Source: JAMZMI01 sp049115715
GTDB taxonomy: Bacteria > Bacteroidota > Bacteroidia > Cytophagales > Cyclobacteriaceae
DNA: 64,000 nt
Direction of reading: 5' to 3'
NCBI GenBank assembly: GCA_049115715.1
Contig: JAGDZQ010000003.1
Coordinates: 62,001-126,000 of the forward strand
Shown here: positions 54,301 to 63,437 of the stretch, one piece after another
How the letters are laid out: each line of letters starts with the position of its first letter
Numbering within the stretch: position 1 is the stretch's first letter
The notes under the pieces: model-generated
The model's input: the letters and a program-made list of their open reading frames with translations, nothing else
Databases searched by the model: none
What the model was told of the DNA's origin: nothing
Translations under genes and position numbers: made by a program

Positions 54301-54741
54301 ATGACTGAGGATAAATTACAAGGAGCACTCAATCAACTATTGAGCGATCTACATATTTACTACCAAAACACACGTGGGTTTCACTGGAACATAAAGGGAA
54401 AGCGCTTTTTTGAACTGCATGTCAAATTCGAAGAACTCTACACAGAATCACTCCTGTCTATAGATGAGATCGCAGAGAGGATTCTTGCTATTGGCGGCTC
54501 TCCACTTCATACTTTTGATGACTATCTAAAGAAGTCTAATCTAACGGTTTACAAAGATGTAACAGAGGATATTTCTACTGTTGAGGCTGTGGTAACGCTA
54601 CTCAATTTGCTCATCAAGCAAGAAAAAGCAGTCAAAGACCTTGCATCTGAAGCAGGAGATAACGAAACAGAAGATATGATGATTGCTTTGATCAACGCAC
54701 AGCAAAAGCATATCTGGATGTTCAATGCTTGGTTAAGCTAA
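54301..54741 (+). CDS. dps: Dps-family ferritin-like DNA protection protein
   Basis: 146 residues. The ferroxidase site of Dps is visible: TRGFHWNIKGKRFFELHVKF, EELYTESLLSIDEIAERIL, GSPLHTFDDYLK. It binds and oxidises iron with peroxide and shields DNA in stress. It is convergent with the asparagine synthetase gene; the last bases of both overlap. Confidence 0.92.
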   Translation: MTEDKLQGALNQLLSDLHIYYQNTRGFHWNIKGKRFFELHVKFEELYTESLLSIDEIAERILAIGGSPLHTFDDYLKKSNLTVYKDVTEDISTVEAVVTLLNLLIKQEKAVKDLASEAGDNETEDMMIALINAQQKHIWMFNAWLS

Positions 54742-56627
54742 TTTTCAAAATACTTGAAGTACCAGTTTTGGAATACTAGTAGAGACCAAACCTGTATATG
54801 GACATCACCGGGATCAAAAGAATACAATTGTCTTTTGATCCTTTTTATTTCTGCCCAGTTGAAGATTCCCTGTGCCTCTACCCTTTCTTGATTAAAAACG
54901 ACCTCTTCTAGTTTCGACTTTAATTCTTTCTTAAACCAATCGATCAGCGGTACTTCAAAGCCGTGTTTAGGTCTGGTGAAAAGTTCTTCTGGTAGCATAT
55001 TCCGAAAAGCTTCCCTTAAAACAATTTTTCGATGCTTTTCAGATATTTTGAAATCCCCCGGCATGGAAAAAGCGAGTTTCACCACTGCCGAATCTAAAAA
55101 TGGCACACGAACTTCCAGGCTATTTGCCATCGACATCCGATCAACTTTTGCCAGCATATCTCCCTCCAATACTAACCTGCTGTCGTTCAGGAGCACATCA
55201 TTGATTTGTCCTTCTTTGACTTTTTCGAGATTGACTTCCTTAAATTGATCGAGCAGAGATTGATCTCCTTTCCACTCATCCCTTAAAAGTCGACCTATAT
55301 TTTGATCACTTACGAAACTTGCCAGAAACCAATATTTCTCGCTCTCTCCAAGGTTCAATAGCGAAGCATATTTGTTCAGCTTTCTGACAGTATCTGTAAG
55401 TCCCGTATATCTAGATTTGGGCAATACCTTCCACAAACCAGACATGGAAGAAATAAATTTGTTGGACTTGCTGTTCTCTTGACTAAGCAGCCACGCACTG
55501 TGCTTATTATATCCGGAAAAGATCTCATCCGCACCATCACCCGATAACGCTACAGTCACATGCTTTTTTGTCTGCTGGCTAAGCAGGTAGACAGGCAAAG
55601 CAGAAGAGTCTGCAAAAGGCTCATCTATGTAGTCCAGCACATGGTCTATTTCTCCCAATAAGTCGTCATTGGAGAGCTTAAACACGTGATGGTCTGTATT
55701 GTATTTCTCTGCTACCAAATTAGCATATGCGGTCTCGTCGAAGTATTCATTATCCTTAAAACCGATACTATACGTTTTAAGTCCGCTCACTTTCTCTGAA
55801 GCCAACGCCACGATTATAGATGAATCTATCCCTCCGCTCAGAAATGCTCCTAAAGGAACATCCGAAACCAGACGCTTATGCACCGACTCACGCATTGTCT
55901 CAACGAGTTTCGATTTTGTTGCTTCAAAATCCCTCAGCTCAGGCGAGTCAGAATGAGGTATCTCATAATACGTTTTCACCTCAATTTCACCTTCTTTAAT
56001 CCGAATGAATTCGCCTGCTCCCAGCTTTCTCACATCCTTGAATATCGTTTGAGGAGCAGGAATGTAGGTCAGTTGAAAATACAGGTGTAGCGACTCACGA
56101 TCAATCTCTTTAGGAATGCCATAAGCCAAAATCGACTTCATTTCCGAAGCAAACAGCACACTGTTATTATCCGTATAGTAATACAATGGCTTAATCCCAT
56201 AGCGGTCTCTGGCAATAAACATAGATCGCTCCTCAGCGTCGTAAATTGCAAAAGCGAAAAAGCCATTTAATTGATCCAGACATTTCTCACCCCACCGTAT
56301 ATAAGCATTGAGCAAAACCTCCGTATCTGATTCTGTACGAAAAGTAAAACCTTCATTCCTAAGTGTTTCTCTTATCTCCTTGTAGTTATAGATTTCTCCA
56401 TTGAAGACAATCCTATAGCGCCCATCGTCATTTTGCATGGGTTGATTCGCCTCATCCGAAGTGTCAATGATCGAAAGCCTCCTATGCCCCAATCCGGCAG
56501 TTTCATCAAACCATGTGTTGTGTGCGTCGGGTCCACGCTTTGCCAATATACCCGTAGCAGCCTCAAGGTGAATGAGGTTCATCCTGCCTATAGGGTTAAA
56601 AGAGAAAATTCCGGTGATCCCACACAT
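54738..56627 (-). CDS. asnB: Asparagine synthetase, glutamine-hydrolysing
   Basis: 629 residues. The N-terminal Ntn amidotransferase begins CGITGIFSF (catalytic Cys2), with RGPDAHNTW, GHRRLSIID and IVFNGEIYNY. The synthetase domain has the ATP pyrophosphatase loop LGAFLSGGIDSSIIVALAS and SGDGADEIFSGYNKH, then RVPFLDS. It makes asparagine from aspartate, glutamine and ATP, though exopolysaccharide-linked relatives exist. Ends overlap the dps stop by 4 bp. Confidence 0.93.
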   Translation of the reverse strand: MCGITGIFSFNPIGRMNLIHLEAATGILAKRGPDAHNTWFDETAGLGHRRLSIIDTSDEANQPMQNDDGRYRIVFNGEIYNYKEIRETLRNEGFTFRTESDTEVLLNAYIRWGEKCLDQLNGFFAFAIYDAEERSMFIARDRYGIKPLYYYTDNNSVLFASEMKSILAYGIPKEIDRESLHLYFQLTYIPAPQTIFKDVRKLGAGEFIRIKEGEIEVKTYYEIPHSDSPELRDFEATKSKLVETMRESVHKRLVSDVPLGAFLSGGIDSSIIVALASEKVSGLKTYSIGFKDNEYFDETAYANLVAEKYNTDHHVFKLSNDDLLGEIDHVLDYIDEPFADSSALPVYLLSQQTKKHVTVALSGDGADEIFSGYNKHSAWLLSQENSKSNKFISSMSGLWKVLPKSRYTGLTDTVRKLNKYASLLNLGESEKYWFLASFVSDQNIGRLLRDEWKGDQSLLDQFKEVNLEKVKEGQINDVLLNDSRLVLEGDMLAKVDRMSMANSLEVRVPFLDSAVVKLAFSMPGDFKISEKHRKIVLREAFRNMLPEELFTRPKHGFEVPLIDWFKKELKSKLEEVVFNQERVEAQGIFNWAEIKRIKRQLYSFDPGDVHIQVWSLLVFQNWYFKYFEN

Positions 56628-56704
56628 AAGGAGCTAACTGGCTTGGTTTATGTTATTTGATGAAATAGATACTTATATTATTCGGTTTAAATTTATGTAG
56701 TTAA

Positions 56705-57199
56705 ATGCACTTCAAACCAGAATCTTTTACGATAGTGAACAAGTTAATTTTAGTCCTTCTTCTTTTCGCACTTACTGTGACCGCCAGCTTAGCACAAGGC
56801 AAAAAGAAGCAGAAGCGAATCGATCATGTAATTGCGGAAGCCAGAACCTACATCGGAACTCCATACGTGTGGGGCGGAAACACAAAGAAGGGAGTCGACT
56901 GCTCCGGACTAATCCACAACTGCTACAAGAAGATCAATGTAAACCTACCTCGCACGGCCGAAGAGCAATCCAAAATAGGGAGCAGCAAAAGCTGGGGTTC
57001 CATCCGACCAGGAGATATCGTCTACTTCAAGTTCAAACAAAAGCGGGATAAGTGGTACCATAGCGGCATGATCACAAGTGTGGATGGGGATGAGATCAAG
57101 TTTATCCATGCCTCAAGCTCCAGAGGCGTAGTAGAGTCCAACCTCAACAGCGACTACTACAAAAAGAACGTGAAGAAGTTTAGAAGGGTGATAAAGTAG
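56705..57199 (+). CDS. NlpC/P60 (C40) family cell wall peptidase, secreted
   Basis: 164 residues with a signal peptide (KLILVLLLFALTVTASLAQ); a GTG ten codons in is an alternative start. Catalytic Cys in KKGVDCSGLIHNCYKK, His in KWYHSGMITS, and the third polar residue in IKFIHASSSRGVVE. It cuts peptidoglycan stem peptides in the periplasm. A single gene. Confidence 0.9.
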   Translation: MHFKPESFTIVNKLILVLLLFALTVTASLAQGKKKQKRIDHVIAEARTYIGTPYVWGGNTKKGVDCSGLIHNCYKKINVNLPRTAEEQSKIGSSKSWGSIRPGDIVYFKFKQKRDKWYHSGMITSVDGDEIKFIHASSSRGVVESNLNSDYYKKNVKKFRRVIK

Positions 57200-57568
57200 C
57201 AGCTAATTCTTTGAATGTATAGTATAGAACGGTTTTTATTCAAATTGAAAATCAAACACTCACTTCAAGGCTATTTAGTTATCGTAAAGTACTGACATGA
57301 ACCGAATTGATTTAGATATTTATAATTTGTTCTGTCAACATGTAAGAGAATGCTTGTGGTTATCAAATCTAAGGGTAGAAAGACCAAAAGAACTTCCTCT
57401 GAAACCAATGAACATTTGTTATTATTGAACAGCCAATAGATGAATTCTCTGCACTGAAAACAGAGGTATAGCGAAAAAACAATCATCCTACTTAAAACAA
57501 AATGGAGAATTTAAGGCTGCTATTTACTATAGAAGCTTTTAATCTCATCAAGAATAATTCACTGAAAA
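57200..57568. other. Gene-free stretch
   Basis: 369 bp with frequent stops in all frames; no RNA structure or repeat recognised. It may hold decayed coding sequence, as it leads into the small island of mobile-looking genes at 57.5-59.0 kb. Confidence 0.3.
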
Positions 57569-57916
57569 ATGAGAATGAACCTAGTAGTGATAAGAACAGA
57601 ACATCCATCAGAGCTCAAAAGGCAATACGAAGTTTTAGGACTGACTTTTAAATATCATCAGCATGGAAATGGTCCAATGCATTTTGCTAGTGATTTTGAA
57701 GGACTGGTTTTTGAAATCTACCCCTTAACCAAATCTATGAATAAACCAGACAACTCGTTAAGGATTGGATTTGAAGTTAATGACTTAGAACAAATAATGA
57801 ATGGCGTTAGGAATTCTGACTGGATAATACGATCCGAAATTAGCAACACAGAGTGGGGATTAATCGCTGTTATACAAGACTTTGATGGACGAAAAGTCGA
57901 GCTAAAAAATAAATAA
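57569..57916 (+). CDS. VOC (glyoxalase/bleomycin resistance) superfamily protein
   Basis: 115 residues, one VOC module pair. Motifs: NLVVIRTEHPSELKRQYEVL, GPMHFASDFEGLVFEIYPLT, LRIGFEVNDLEQIM and LIAVIQDFDGRKVELKN. Metal-ligand Glu and His are at the usual places (FEIYP; HFA). The substrate is unknown. No partner. Confidence 0.8.
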   Translation: MRMNLVVIRTEHPSELKRQYEVLGLTFKYHQHGNGPMHFASDFEGLVFEIYPLTKSMNKPDNSLRIGFEVNDLEQIMNGVRNSDWIIRSEISNTEWGLIAVIQDFDGRKVELKNK

Positions 57917-57940
57917 CATCTCAATTGGAGGAAACTTTCT

Positions 57941-58035
57941 GACTTACTGGTTTTGATAAAAGTTCTATGCATAGAAAGGATGAAAAACTGGTCAAAACAG
58001 GACTAGGTATCAAAATTCTATCAGAGCAAGGTTTT
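57941..58035 (+). repeat. Direct repeat flanking ParDE, left copy
   Basis: ACTTACTGGTTTTGA, then after about 50 variable bases TATCAAAATTCTATCAGAGC and AAGGTTT. The right copy is at 58847-58930. A 31-codon ORF (57967-58062, ending KILSEQGFQKIEELND) crosses this copy and looks like the tail of a lost gene. Confidence 0.55.
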
Positions 58036-58151
58036 CAGAAAATTGAAGAACTGAATGATTAAGCCTTTATAAGAAAGTTGTTCCAAATAAGCTGTCAATC
58101 CTAAAACTTTAACTGGGGTTTCTTCAAGTATGCTTAGAAAATTTTACCTAT

Positions 58152-58168
58152 TTACCAATTATTGGTAA
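58152..58168. promoter_or_regulatory. Operator palindrome of the ParDE pair
   Basis: TTACCAA-TTA-TTGGTAA is a perfect 7-bp inverted repeat ending 21 bp before the antitoxin ATG at 58190. RHH antitoxins bind such palindromes to control their own operon. Confidence 0.55.
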
Positions 58169-58189
58169 CTTTATCAAAAGTATTTGACT

Positions 58190-58438
58190 ATGAGTAAAAA
58201 CACATCAGTGTCTCTAGGAGACTATTTCGAAGACTTTATCCACGATAGTATTTCAGAAGGACGATACAAAAATGCCAGTGAAGTAATTCGAGCTGGATTA
58301 CGATTATTGGAAGAAGAAGAAAACAAAACACTTGCATTGAAAACTGCTATTCAACGAGGAATTGAAAGCGGAGTTGCTCACAACTTTGACCCCCAGAAAC
58401 ACCTCGCTGAATTAAAAGCCAAGAGAGTTTCCGAATGA
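58190..58438 (+). CDS. parD: ParD-type antitoxin, ribbon-helix-helix
   Basis: 82 residues from the ATG at 58190 (a TTG two codons earlier is unlikely). SVSLGDYFEDFIHDSISEGR, YKNASEVIRAGLRLLEEEEN is the ParD/CC2985 RHH pattern, and the C-terminal part wraps the toxin. It overlaps parE by ATGA. Confidence 0.92.
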   Translation: MSKNTSVSLGDYFEDFIHDSISEGRYKNASEVIRAGLRLLEEEENKTLALKTAIQRGIESGVAHNFDPQKHLAELKAKRVSE

Positions 58439-58734
58439 ATAATTATCACCTGACCAATAAGGCTGTTGGGGATTTATCAGATATCTGGGAATACACATTA
58501 GAAGCATGGTCAGAAGATCAAGCTGACAGTTATTACGAAATGTTAATTGACAGTTGCTCCAGCATAGCCAATGAACCAAAATCTGGAAAGATTTATACGA
58601 ATATAGCCCAAAACCTATTTGGCTATAGAGTTGGTAGACATATCATATTTTACAGGACAACCTCTCCTTCCGAGGTGGAGATAACAAGAATATTGCATGA
58701 ACGAATGGATTTGAAAAGTCGAATAAGAGAATAA
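58435..58734 (+). CDS. parE: ParE-type toxin
   Basis: 99 residues of the RelE/ParE fold: LTNKAVGDLSDIWEYTLEAW, EDQADSYYEMLIDSCSSIAN, GYRVGRHIIFYRTTSPSEVE, ITRILHERMD. ParE toxins usually block DNA gyrase. It overlaps the antitoxin start-stop and lies between the two direct repeats. Confidence 0.92.
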   Translation: MNNYHLTNKAVGDLSDIWEYTLEAWSEDQADSYYEMLIDSCSSIANEPKSGKIYTNIAQNLFGYRVGRHIIFYRTTSPSEVEITRILHERMDLKSRIRE

Positions 58735-58846
58735 GCAAATACGTACAATAATCTACCAGAATCGCTCTGATTCTATCCCTAATGGCATTGAAGTACTCCA
58801 GTGAATAAATGAAAGGAAAACCACTCAAGGTGCTGGCAATCAATGC

Positions 58847-58930
58847 ACTTACTGGTTTTGAAGCGTAGAAGTACTGAAAAGCAGGTCAATAAAGGAAACA
58901 AGTATCAAAATTCTGTCAGAGCAAGGTTTG
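58847..58930 (+). repeat. Direct repeat flanking ParDE, right copy
   Basis: Diverged direct copy of 57941-58035 (shared ends ACTTACTGGTTTTGA and AGTATCAAAATTCTGTCAGAGCAAGGTTT in pieces). It codes for nothing. The spacing of 906 bp brackets the ParDE genes, as expected if the pair arrived as a unit. Confidence 0.55.
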
Positions 58931-59013
58931 TAGAACCTAAACAATTAATCCGATTGATTGGCATATGCCTTGGCAAACATGATAATTCCTATGAGACTAT
59001 TGTTGTCAGCCAG

Positions 59014-59469
59014 TTACATGTTTCCCAAATAATCACTCAATCTTGACAGGCACTCTTTCCATCCATGGATGTGCAATTGCATTTCGTTCTCGTCTTCGAA
59101 CTCACCATGACTTAATCTTATTTTAGAGCCATTCCCCGAATCTTCGAATGTGACATCCACCTTTGTCTTTCTCCCTTTTAGCACGGGAGTGAGCCACGTG
59201 TATTCCAGTGCCGTAGGTTGCTCTACTCTCAAAAATTCACCATCTATTTTCGTAGGATCATAGCCCGGGAATGCCGCTTCAATAAAATATGTTCCACCCA
59301 CACGAAGGTTTACTTCCACATCCGTTACTATCACTCCTTCGTCTGCCATAAACCACTTTTTTATACTCACAGGTTTTGTCCATGCCTTGAATACTTTTTC
59401 GCGGGGTGCTCTAAAAGTTTCTTCAATATGAATAATGCTTTCTGTGGCTCCTTTTTTGGTAATGATCAT
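59014..59469 (-). CDS. SRPBCC/AHSA1-family ligand-binding protein
   Basis: 151 residues. HIEETFRAPREKVFKAWTKP, SIKKWFMADEGV, VGGTYFIEA, GEFLRVEQPTALEYTWLTPV and the long C-terminal helix (LHIHGWKECLSRLSDYL) are the AHSA1/SRPBCC fold. It lies 13 bp after the ATP-grasp gene on the same strand; the ligand is unknown. Confidence 0.85.
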   Translation of the reverse strand: MIITKKGATESIIHIEETFRAPREKVFKAWTKPVSIKKWFMADEGVIVTDVEVNLRVGGTYFIEAAFPGYDPTKIDGEFLRVEQPTALEYTWLTPVLKGRKTKVDVTFEDSGNGSKIRLSHGEFEDENEMQLHIHGWKECLSRLSDYLGNM

Positions 59470-59482
59470 GCTTCAATAAATT

Positions 59483-60751
59483 TTATTTAAAACTAAAAGG
59501 AAGGCTGTCCAGCACATCCTCGTAAATTGAAAAAAGATCCAGTAAGGAGTGAGCTCCTACATTGACAATCCCATATCTGTAGCTTCCAATCGCTCTCATT
59601 TCATTTGATAATTTGGTACCAACCTTTCCGTATACTTTTATATTAGACTCAGAATACCTTTTATTAAAATCGTCAATATGTCTGGCCGTCGGAATAGACT
59701 TTAGTGCTTTCCCTTCAAAAGTTCGCAATACGAAACTAGCCGTGCAGCTAAAACCTCCACCACCATGGACAAACTGTGGTGCATTGCCTAATGCCAAGTT
59801 GAGTAAAATTTCATAGGTACTCATGCCATCAACGTTTTCATAAAGGTCTCCAAACTGATAAGAAAGCCGTGGATTAATTTCTATGATATGAAGTGTATCC
59901 GATTTCTCATTGTAAAAAAGCTCAACGTTGAATTGTGTATTTCCAAAACCTATCCCGCCTATAAGACTTGTAACAATTTGAGTCATGCGCTCTAGTACCT
60001 CATCAGGCAATCTGGATGGATACTGAAACCTTTCGAAGATGTTAGTATCAGGAAACATTACTGAATCTACCACTCCACAAATGGTCACTTTTCCATCGAA
60101 AACAAACCCATCGACTGTAACCTGCATTCCTTCGATCAATTCCTCTCCAATGAAAAAATTGGCGTCCTGAGATAAAGTTGAATACTTCTTCAGCAAATCA
60201 TTGAATGGTCGCGTTATAGTTTTAAGAATCAGTCGCTCATACCAATTAAACGCCATATGCTCACTGAGCATGTTGGCACTATTCACTTTTTTGGCAAACA
60301 GGGAAAAAGTACCCTTTACTGGCTTTACAAAAAATGGATAAGCCAGCTCAGCCTTAAAATTCTTGGGAATCTTGTGTCCAATCAACTCACAAGCCACACT
60401 CGCTTTTGGACAGTGTTCTTGCTGCATCAGACGGCTGAAATATTTATGTTGTGCAAGAATAATCTTTGCCGGGTCAGTGCCTGGTAGATTGCTTTTCTCA
60501 GCGACTACTGCGGCTATAATAGCCCCGATATATTCATCGCTTGATAGGACTGCATCTATTTTCTCCTTCTGTACTTTCCTAACAATTCGTTTTATAAACT
60601 TATCTACATTGAAAAATGGAAGCTTGATAGCATAAGGAAGCTTAAACATGTCAAACCCTTCGTATATAAAAGTGTAGTTGGTCTCGTATTTCTCCTTGGA
60701 GAACTCCGCCTTGTCCCAATCATTGGGAAACAGAACGAGTACCTTTTTCAT
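59483..60751 (-). CDS. ATP-grasp domain protein
   Basis: 422 residues. N-terminal preATP-grasp region (KKVLVLFPNDWDKAEFSKEK), ATP-binding Lys in YPFFVKPVKGTFSLFAKKV, and the metal-binding end FNVELFYNEK, LHIIEINPRLSYQFGDLYEN. It joins a carboxylate to an amine or thiol at the cost of ATP, but the substrate cannot be read. Transcribed with the SRPBCC gene. Confidence 0.85.
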   Translation of the reverse strand: MKKVLVLFPNDWDKAEFSKEKYETNYTFIYEGFDMFKLPYAIKLPFFNVDKFIKRIVRKVQKEKIDAVLSSDEYIGAIIAAVVAEKSNLPGTDPAKIILAQHKYFSRLMQQEHCPKASVACELIGHKIPKNFKAELAYPFFVKPVKGTFSLFAKKVNSANMLSEHMAFNWYERLILKTITRPFNDLLKKYSTLSQDANFFIGEELIEGMQVTVDGFVFDGKVTICGVVDSVMFPDTNIFERFQYPSRLPDEVLERMTQIVTSLIGGIGFGNTQFNVELFYNEKSDTLHIIEINPRLSYQFGDLYENVDGMSTYEILLNLALGNAPQFVHGGGGFSCTASFVLRTFEGKALKSIPTARHIDDFNKRYSESNIKVYGKVGTKLSNEMRAIGSYRYGIVNVGAHSLLDLFSIYEDVLDSLPFSFK

Positions 60752-60945
60752 AGTGCCTTTACTTTAGAGATAGACGAAATGGAAGTGAGAAAATGGACAT
60801 TTACTCATCAACATGAATTGTTTTCATACTACTTTCAGGCTATAAAAGTGAAGATAGCCAAACACTTAGAAATTCCATTTGAAAGGAATACATGCTCCTC
60901 AACACAATGAAGTGATCTATCATTTTGCTAAAAACGACAAATAGG

Positions 60946-62361
60946 ATGAATCAGAAACTACTCTCAAAAGCTCTAAGCACTTGTATATATCTGTTACTTA
61001 CTATTAGTAGTATCAGCTTATTTGGACAGCAAAAACCAAATATCATCTTGATATTATCAGATGATGCCGGATACGCTGACTTTGGATTCCATGGAAGTCA
61101 AGAGATGAAAACACCGAACCTTGACAAATTAGCTACTCAGGGAATGATCTTCAATCAGGCTTATGTTACAGCGGCCGTTTGCGGGCCTTCCCGTGCAGGA
61201 CTGATCACCGGGAAGTATCAACAGCGATTTGGGTATGAGGAAAACAATGTCCCTGGTTATATGGACAATCACTGCCTCGAAGATGACGAAATGGGTCTTC
61301 CTCCGGATCAAGTCACTATGGGTAGCCATTTAAAATCTTTAGGATACAAAACTGGCTACTTTGGGAAATGGCATCTTGGAAATGCTGACAAATACCATCC
61401 GACTAATAGAGGTTTCGATGAATTCTATGGGTTTCGGGGTGGAGCGAGAAGCTACCACGAGTTTAACCAAGACAATCCCAACGAAAAGGATGAAAACTGG
61501 CTCGAAAGAGGGTTTGAAAATTATCTCGAAAGTCCTAAATATCTGACCGATGCATTTGCAGATGAAACCAACTCTTTCATAGAACAACATAAATCCGAGC
61601 CTTTTTTTATTGTTTTGGCATTCAATGCCGTTCATACGCCCATGCAAGCCAAAGAGGAATATTTAAAGCACTTTCCTCAACTTACCGGAAAACGACAAAA
61701 ACTTGCTGCAATGACTCTTTCTATGGATGAAGCCATAGGAAGTGTCTTAAACAAACTAGATGAATTGAAACTGAACGAAAACACACTTGTAGTCTATACC
61801 AATGACAATGGTGGTCCCTCTGACACCAATGCTTCCGTCAATGATCCCCTGAGTGGATCAAAGGCCAATCATCTTGAAGGAGGTATTCGCGTTCCTTTTA
61901 TCATGAGCTGGCCAGGAGTGATACCGAGAAATCAAACCTACGACTTCCCTATTAGCACACTTGATCTATTGCCTACCTTCTATTCTGCTGCTGGTGGTAG
62001 TGTTGATTCGCTTGCGGAAATAGATGGTGCAAACCTATTGCCATATACACTGGGCGATAGCAAGGAGCGCCCTCACCAAACGCTGTATTGGAAAAAAGAA
62101 AACCGCGGAGCAATTCGGGAAGGCGACTGGAAGCTATTGCGTTATCCTGATCGTCCGGCAGAACTGTATAACTTAGCAGAGGACATTTCAGAGGTAAGTG
62201 ACCTTTCCGACGATTACCCCGAAAAAGTAAAGGCGATGTACAAGGCACTTTTCGAATGGGAAACCACTCTTGCTCGTCCCAAATGGCAACTCAAAAGAAT
62301 CTATGAGAAAAAAGCCATGGAGCGAATGGATCAGTTTAGGAAGTCCTCTAATACCAAATAA
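60946..62361 (+). CDS. Sulfatase (type I), secreted
   Basis: 471 residues from the ATG at 60946 (the frame is open to a TTG at 60925). Signal peptide ALSTCIYLLLTISSISLFGQ. Metal site IILILSDDAGYADFGFHG, formylglycine motif CGPSRAGLITGKYQQR, and VYTNDNGGPSDTNAS. It is a different subfamily from the other two sulfatases (CGPSR type with HGSQ), nearer to arylsulfatase A-like bacterial enzymes. A lone gene; no other glycan genes beside it. Confidence 0.94.
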   Translation: MNQKLLSKALSTCIYLLLTISSISLFGQQKPNIILILSDDAGYADFGFHGSQEMKTPNLDKLATQGMIFNQAYVTAAVCGPSRAGLITGKYQQRFGYEENNVPGYMDNHCLEDDEMGLPPDQVTMGSHLKSLGYKTGYFGKWHLGNADKYHPTNRGFDEFYGFRGGARSYHEFNQDNPNEKDENWLERGFENYLESPKYLTDAFADETNSFIEQHKSEPFFIVLAFNAVHTPMQAKEEYLKHFPQLTGKRQKLAAMTLSMDEAIGSVLNKLDELKLNENTLVVYTNDNGGPSDTNASVNDPLSGSKANHLEGGIRVPFIMSWPGVIPRNQTYDFPISTLDLLPTFYSAAGGSVDSLAEIDGANLLPYTLGDSKERPHQTLYWKKENRGAIREGDWKLLRYPDRPAELYNLAEDISEVSDLSDDYPEKVKAMYKALFEWETTLARPKWQLKRIYEKKAMERMDQFRKSSNTK

Positions 62362-62640
62362 CTAATCAGTTATGTAAGAAAATTAATTCTTAGCCATTTT
62401 CAATTGATTCATATTGAATCTAAGCAGTAACCATCTGTCTTGTTCTGTTATAGTCAATGTCGTTAAATATAAGATTTCCCGCACCTCAATAAGTGATTCA
62501 TTTGCCATGTGCCCAGAATGAAATCCATAGTTTTTCAAATATGATTTTTCACATAATGAAGACTCGATTCTGGAGTGACACTTTATCTTATAGATATAGC
62601 GCCTACGCTACAATCTTGCACTTCGATCTTGGTACTAAAC

Positions 62641-62680
62641 AAAAAAAAGAAGGTTAAGAAAATGAATCCTTAACCTTCTT
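62641..62680 (-). terminator. Terminator after tRNA-Ala
   Basis: A 12-bp inverted repeat (AAGAAGGTTAAG / CTTAACCTTCTT) with a 10-base loop, followed on the minus strand by a run of T (the A run at 62641-62648). It lies 4 bp past the tRNA 3' end. It closes a gene-free stretch (62362-62640) in which I see nothing else. Confidence 0.8.
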
Positions 62681-62684
62681 AATG

Positions 62685-62758
62685 TGGAGCATATCGGATT
62701 CGAACCGATGACCCCTACGCTGCCAGCGTAGTGCTCTAGCCAGCTGAGCTAATGCCCC
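62685..62758 (-). tRNA. tRNA-Ala (anticodon GGC)
   Basis: 74 nt on the minus strand. Acceptor stem GGGGCAT/ATGCTCC with one G-U pair, D-arm GCTC/GAGC, anticodon stem CTACG/CGTAG with loop CTGGCAG (anticodon GGC), T-arm ATCGG-TTCGAAT-CCGAT, discriminator A. The 3' CCA is not encoded. All paired regions fold without mismatch. Confidence 0.97.
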
Positions 62759-62931
62759 GTGTCCCCGCCCTACGCTTAGTAAATTACTTCACGAAGAACC
62801 AAAACTCAAGGAGGCGAATTTAAGTCAAATTTCAAAACTTGCAACACTGCTCTGCATCTTAAGTTTGAAGAGTTGATGTATTCCAACCATCACAAAATGC
62901 TTAGGGTCTAGAATAAAACGAAAGATACACA

Positions 62932-63435
62932 ATGAAAAAATTGACTGGAGTGATTCTCTTGACATCTATCATGGTATTTAGCTGCGATGACAACATGATC
63001 AAAGAAGGTAAAACTGAATATCACTATTATGAAGGAGCCTCCATTTCAGATAATAACCCAATCGTAGTTGAGGGTGATCGCACTGTTTTCAACAGGCATT
63101 TTGTCGGTGATGACAATGAGCAAATTGCCGATGATGAATTTTCTGAAAACTTCTATTTTGAAGTCGATCCTGATCTAAACGAGTTTTCTTTTAAAGATGA
63201 GGAATTGAAAAATATCAATCTCAGATATCAGCATTTATGTTTTTGTGTCCCAATTGATTCTATCATCATAGTAGGTGGCTCTATTTCTGGAAATAAGGTG
63301 GGAGAAAAGTGGAAAATCAGTGCCGATGTTGATCTAAAACTTGGATATGATTATGGCTCTGATTCCATCATTTTTGATCACGAAGTAAACCAAAAATTTA
63401 CTGGAGACTTTACTAAACAAGAGATTCCTAAGTAG
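62932..63435 (+). CDS. Hypothetical lipoprotein
   Basis: 167 residues with a lipobox (LTSIMVFSCDDN). The mature part is acidic, beta-rich, without known motifs; CFC at residue about 104. It is convergent with the TonB-dependent receptor; the two stops are 3 bp apart. Function unknown. Confidence 0.65.
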   Translation: MKKLTGVILLTSIMVFSCDDNMIKEGKTEYHYYEGASISDNNPIVVEGDRTVFNRHFVGDDNEQIADDEFSENFYFEVDPDLNEFSFKDEELKNINLRYQHLCFCVPIDSIIIVGGSISGNKVGEKWKISADVDLKLGYDYGSDSIIFDHEVNQKFTGDFTKQEIPK

Positions 63436-63437
63436 CC

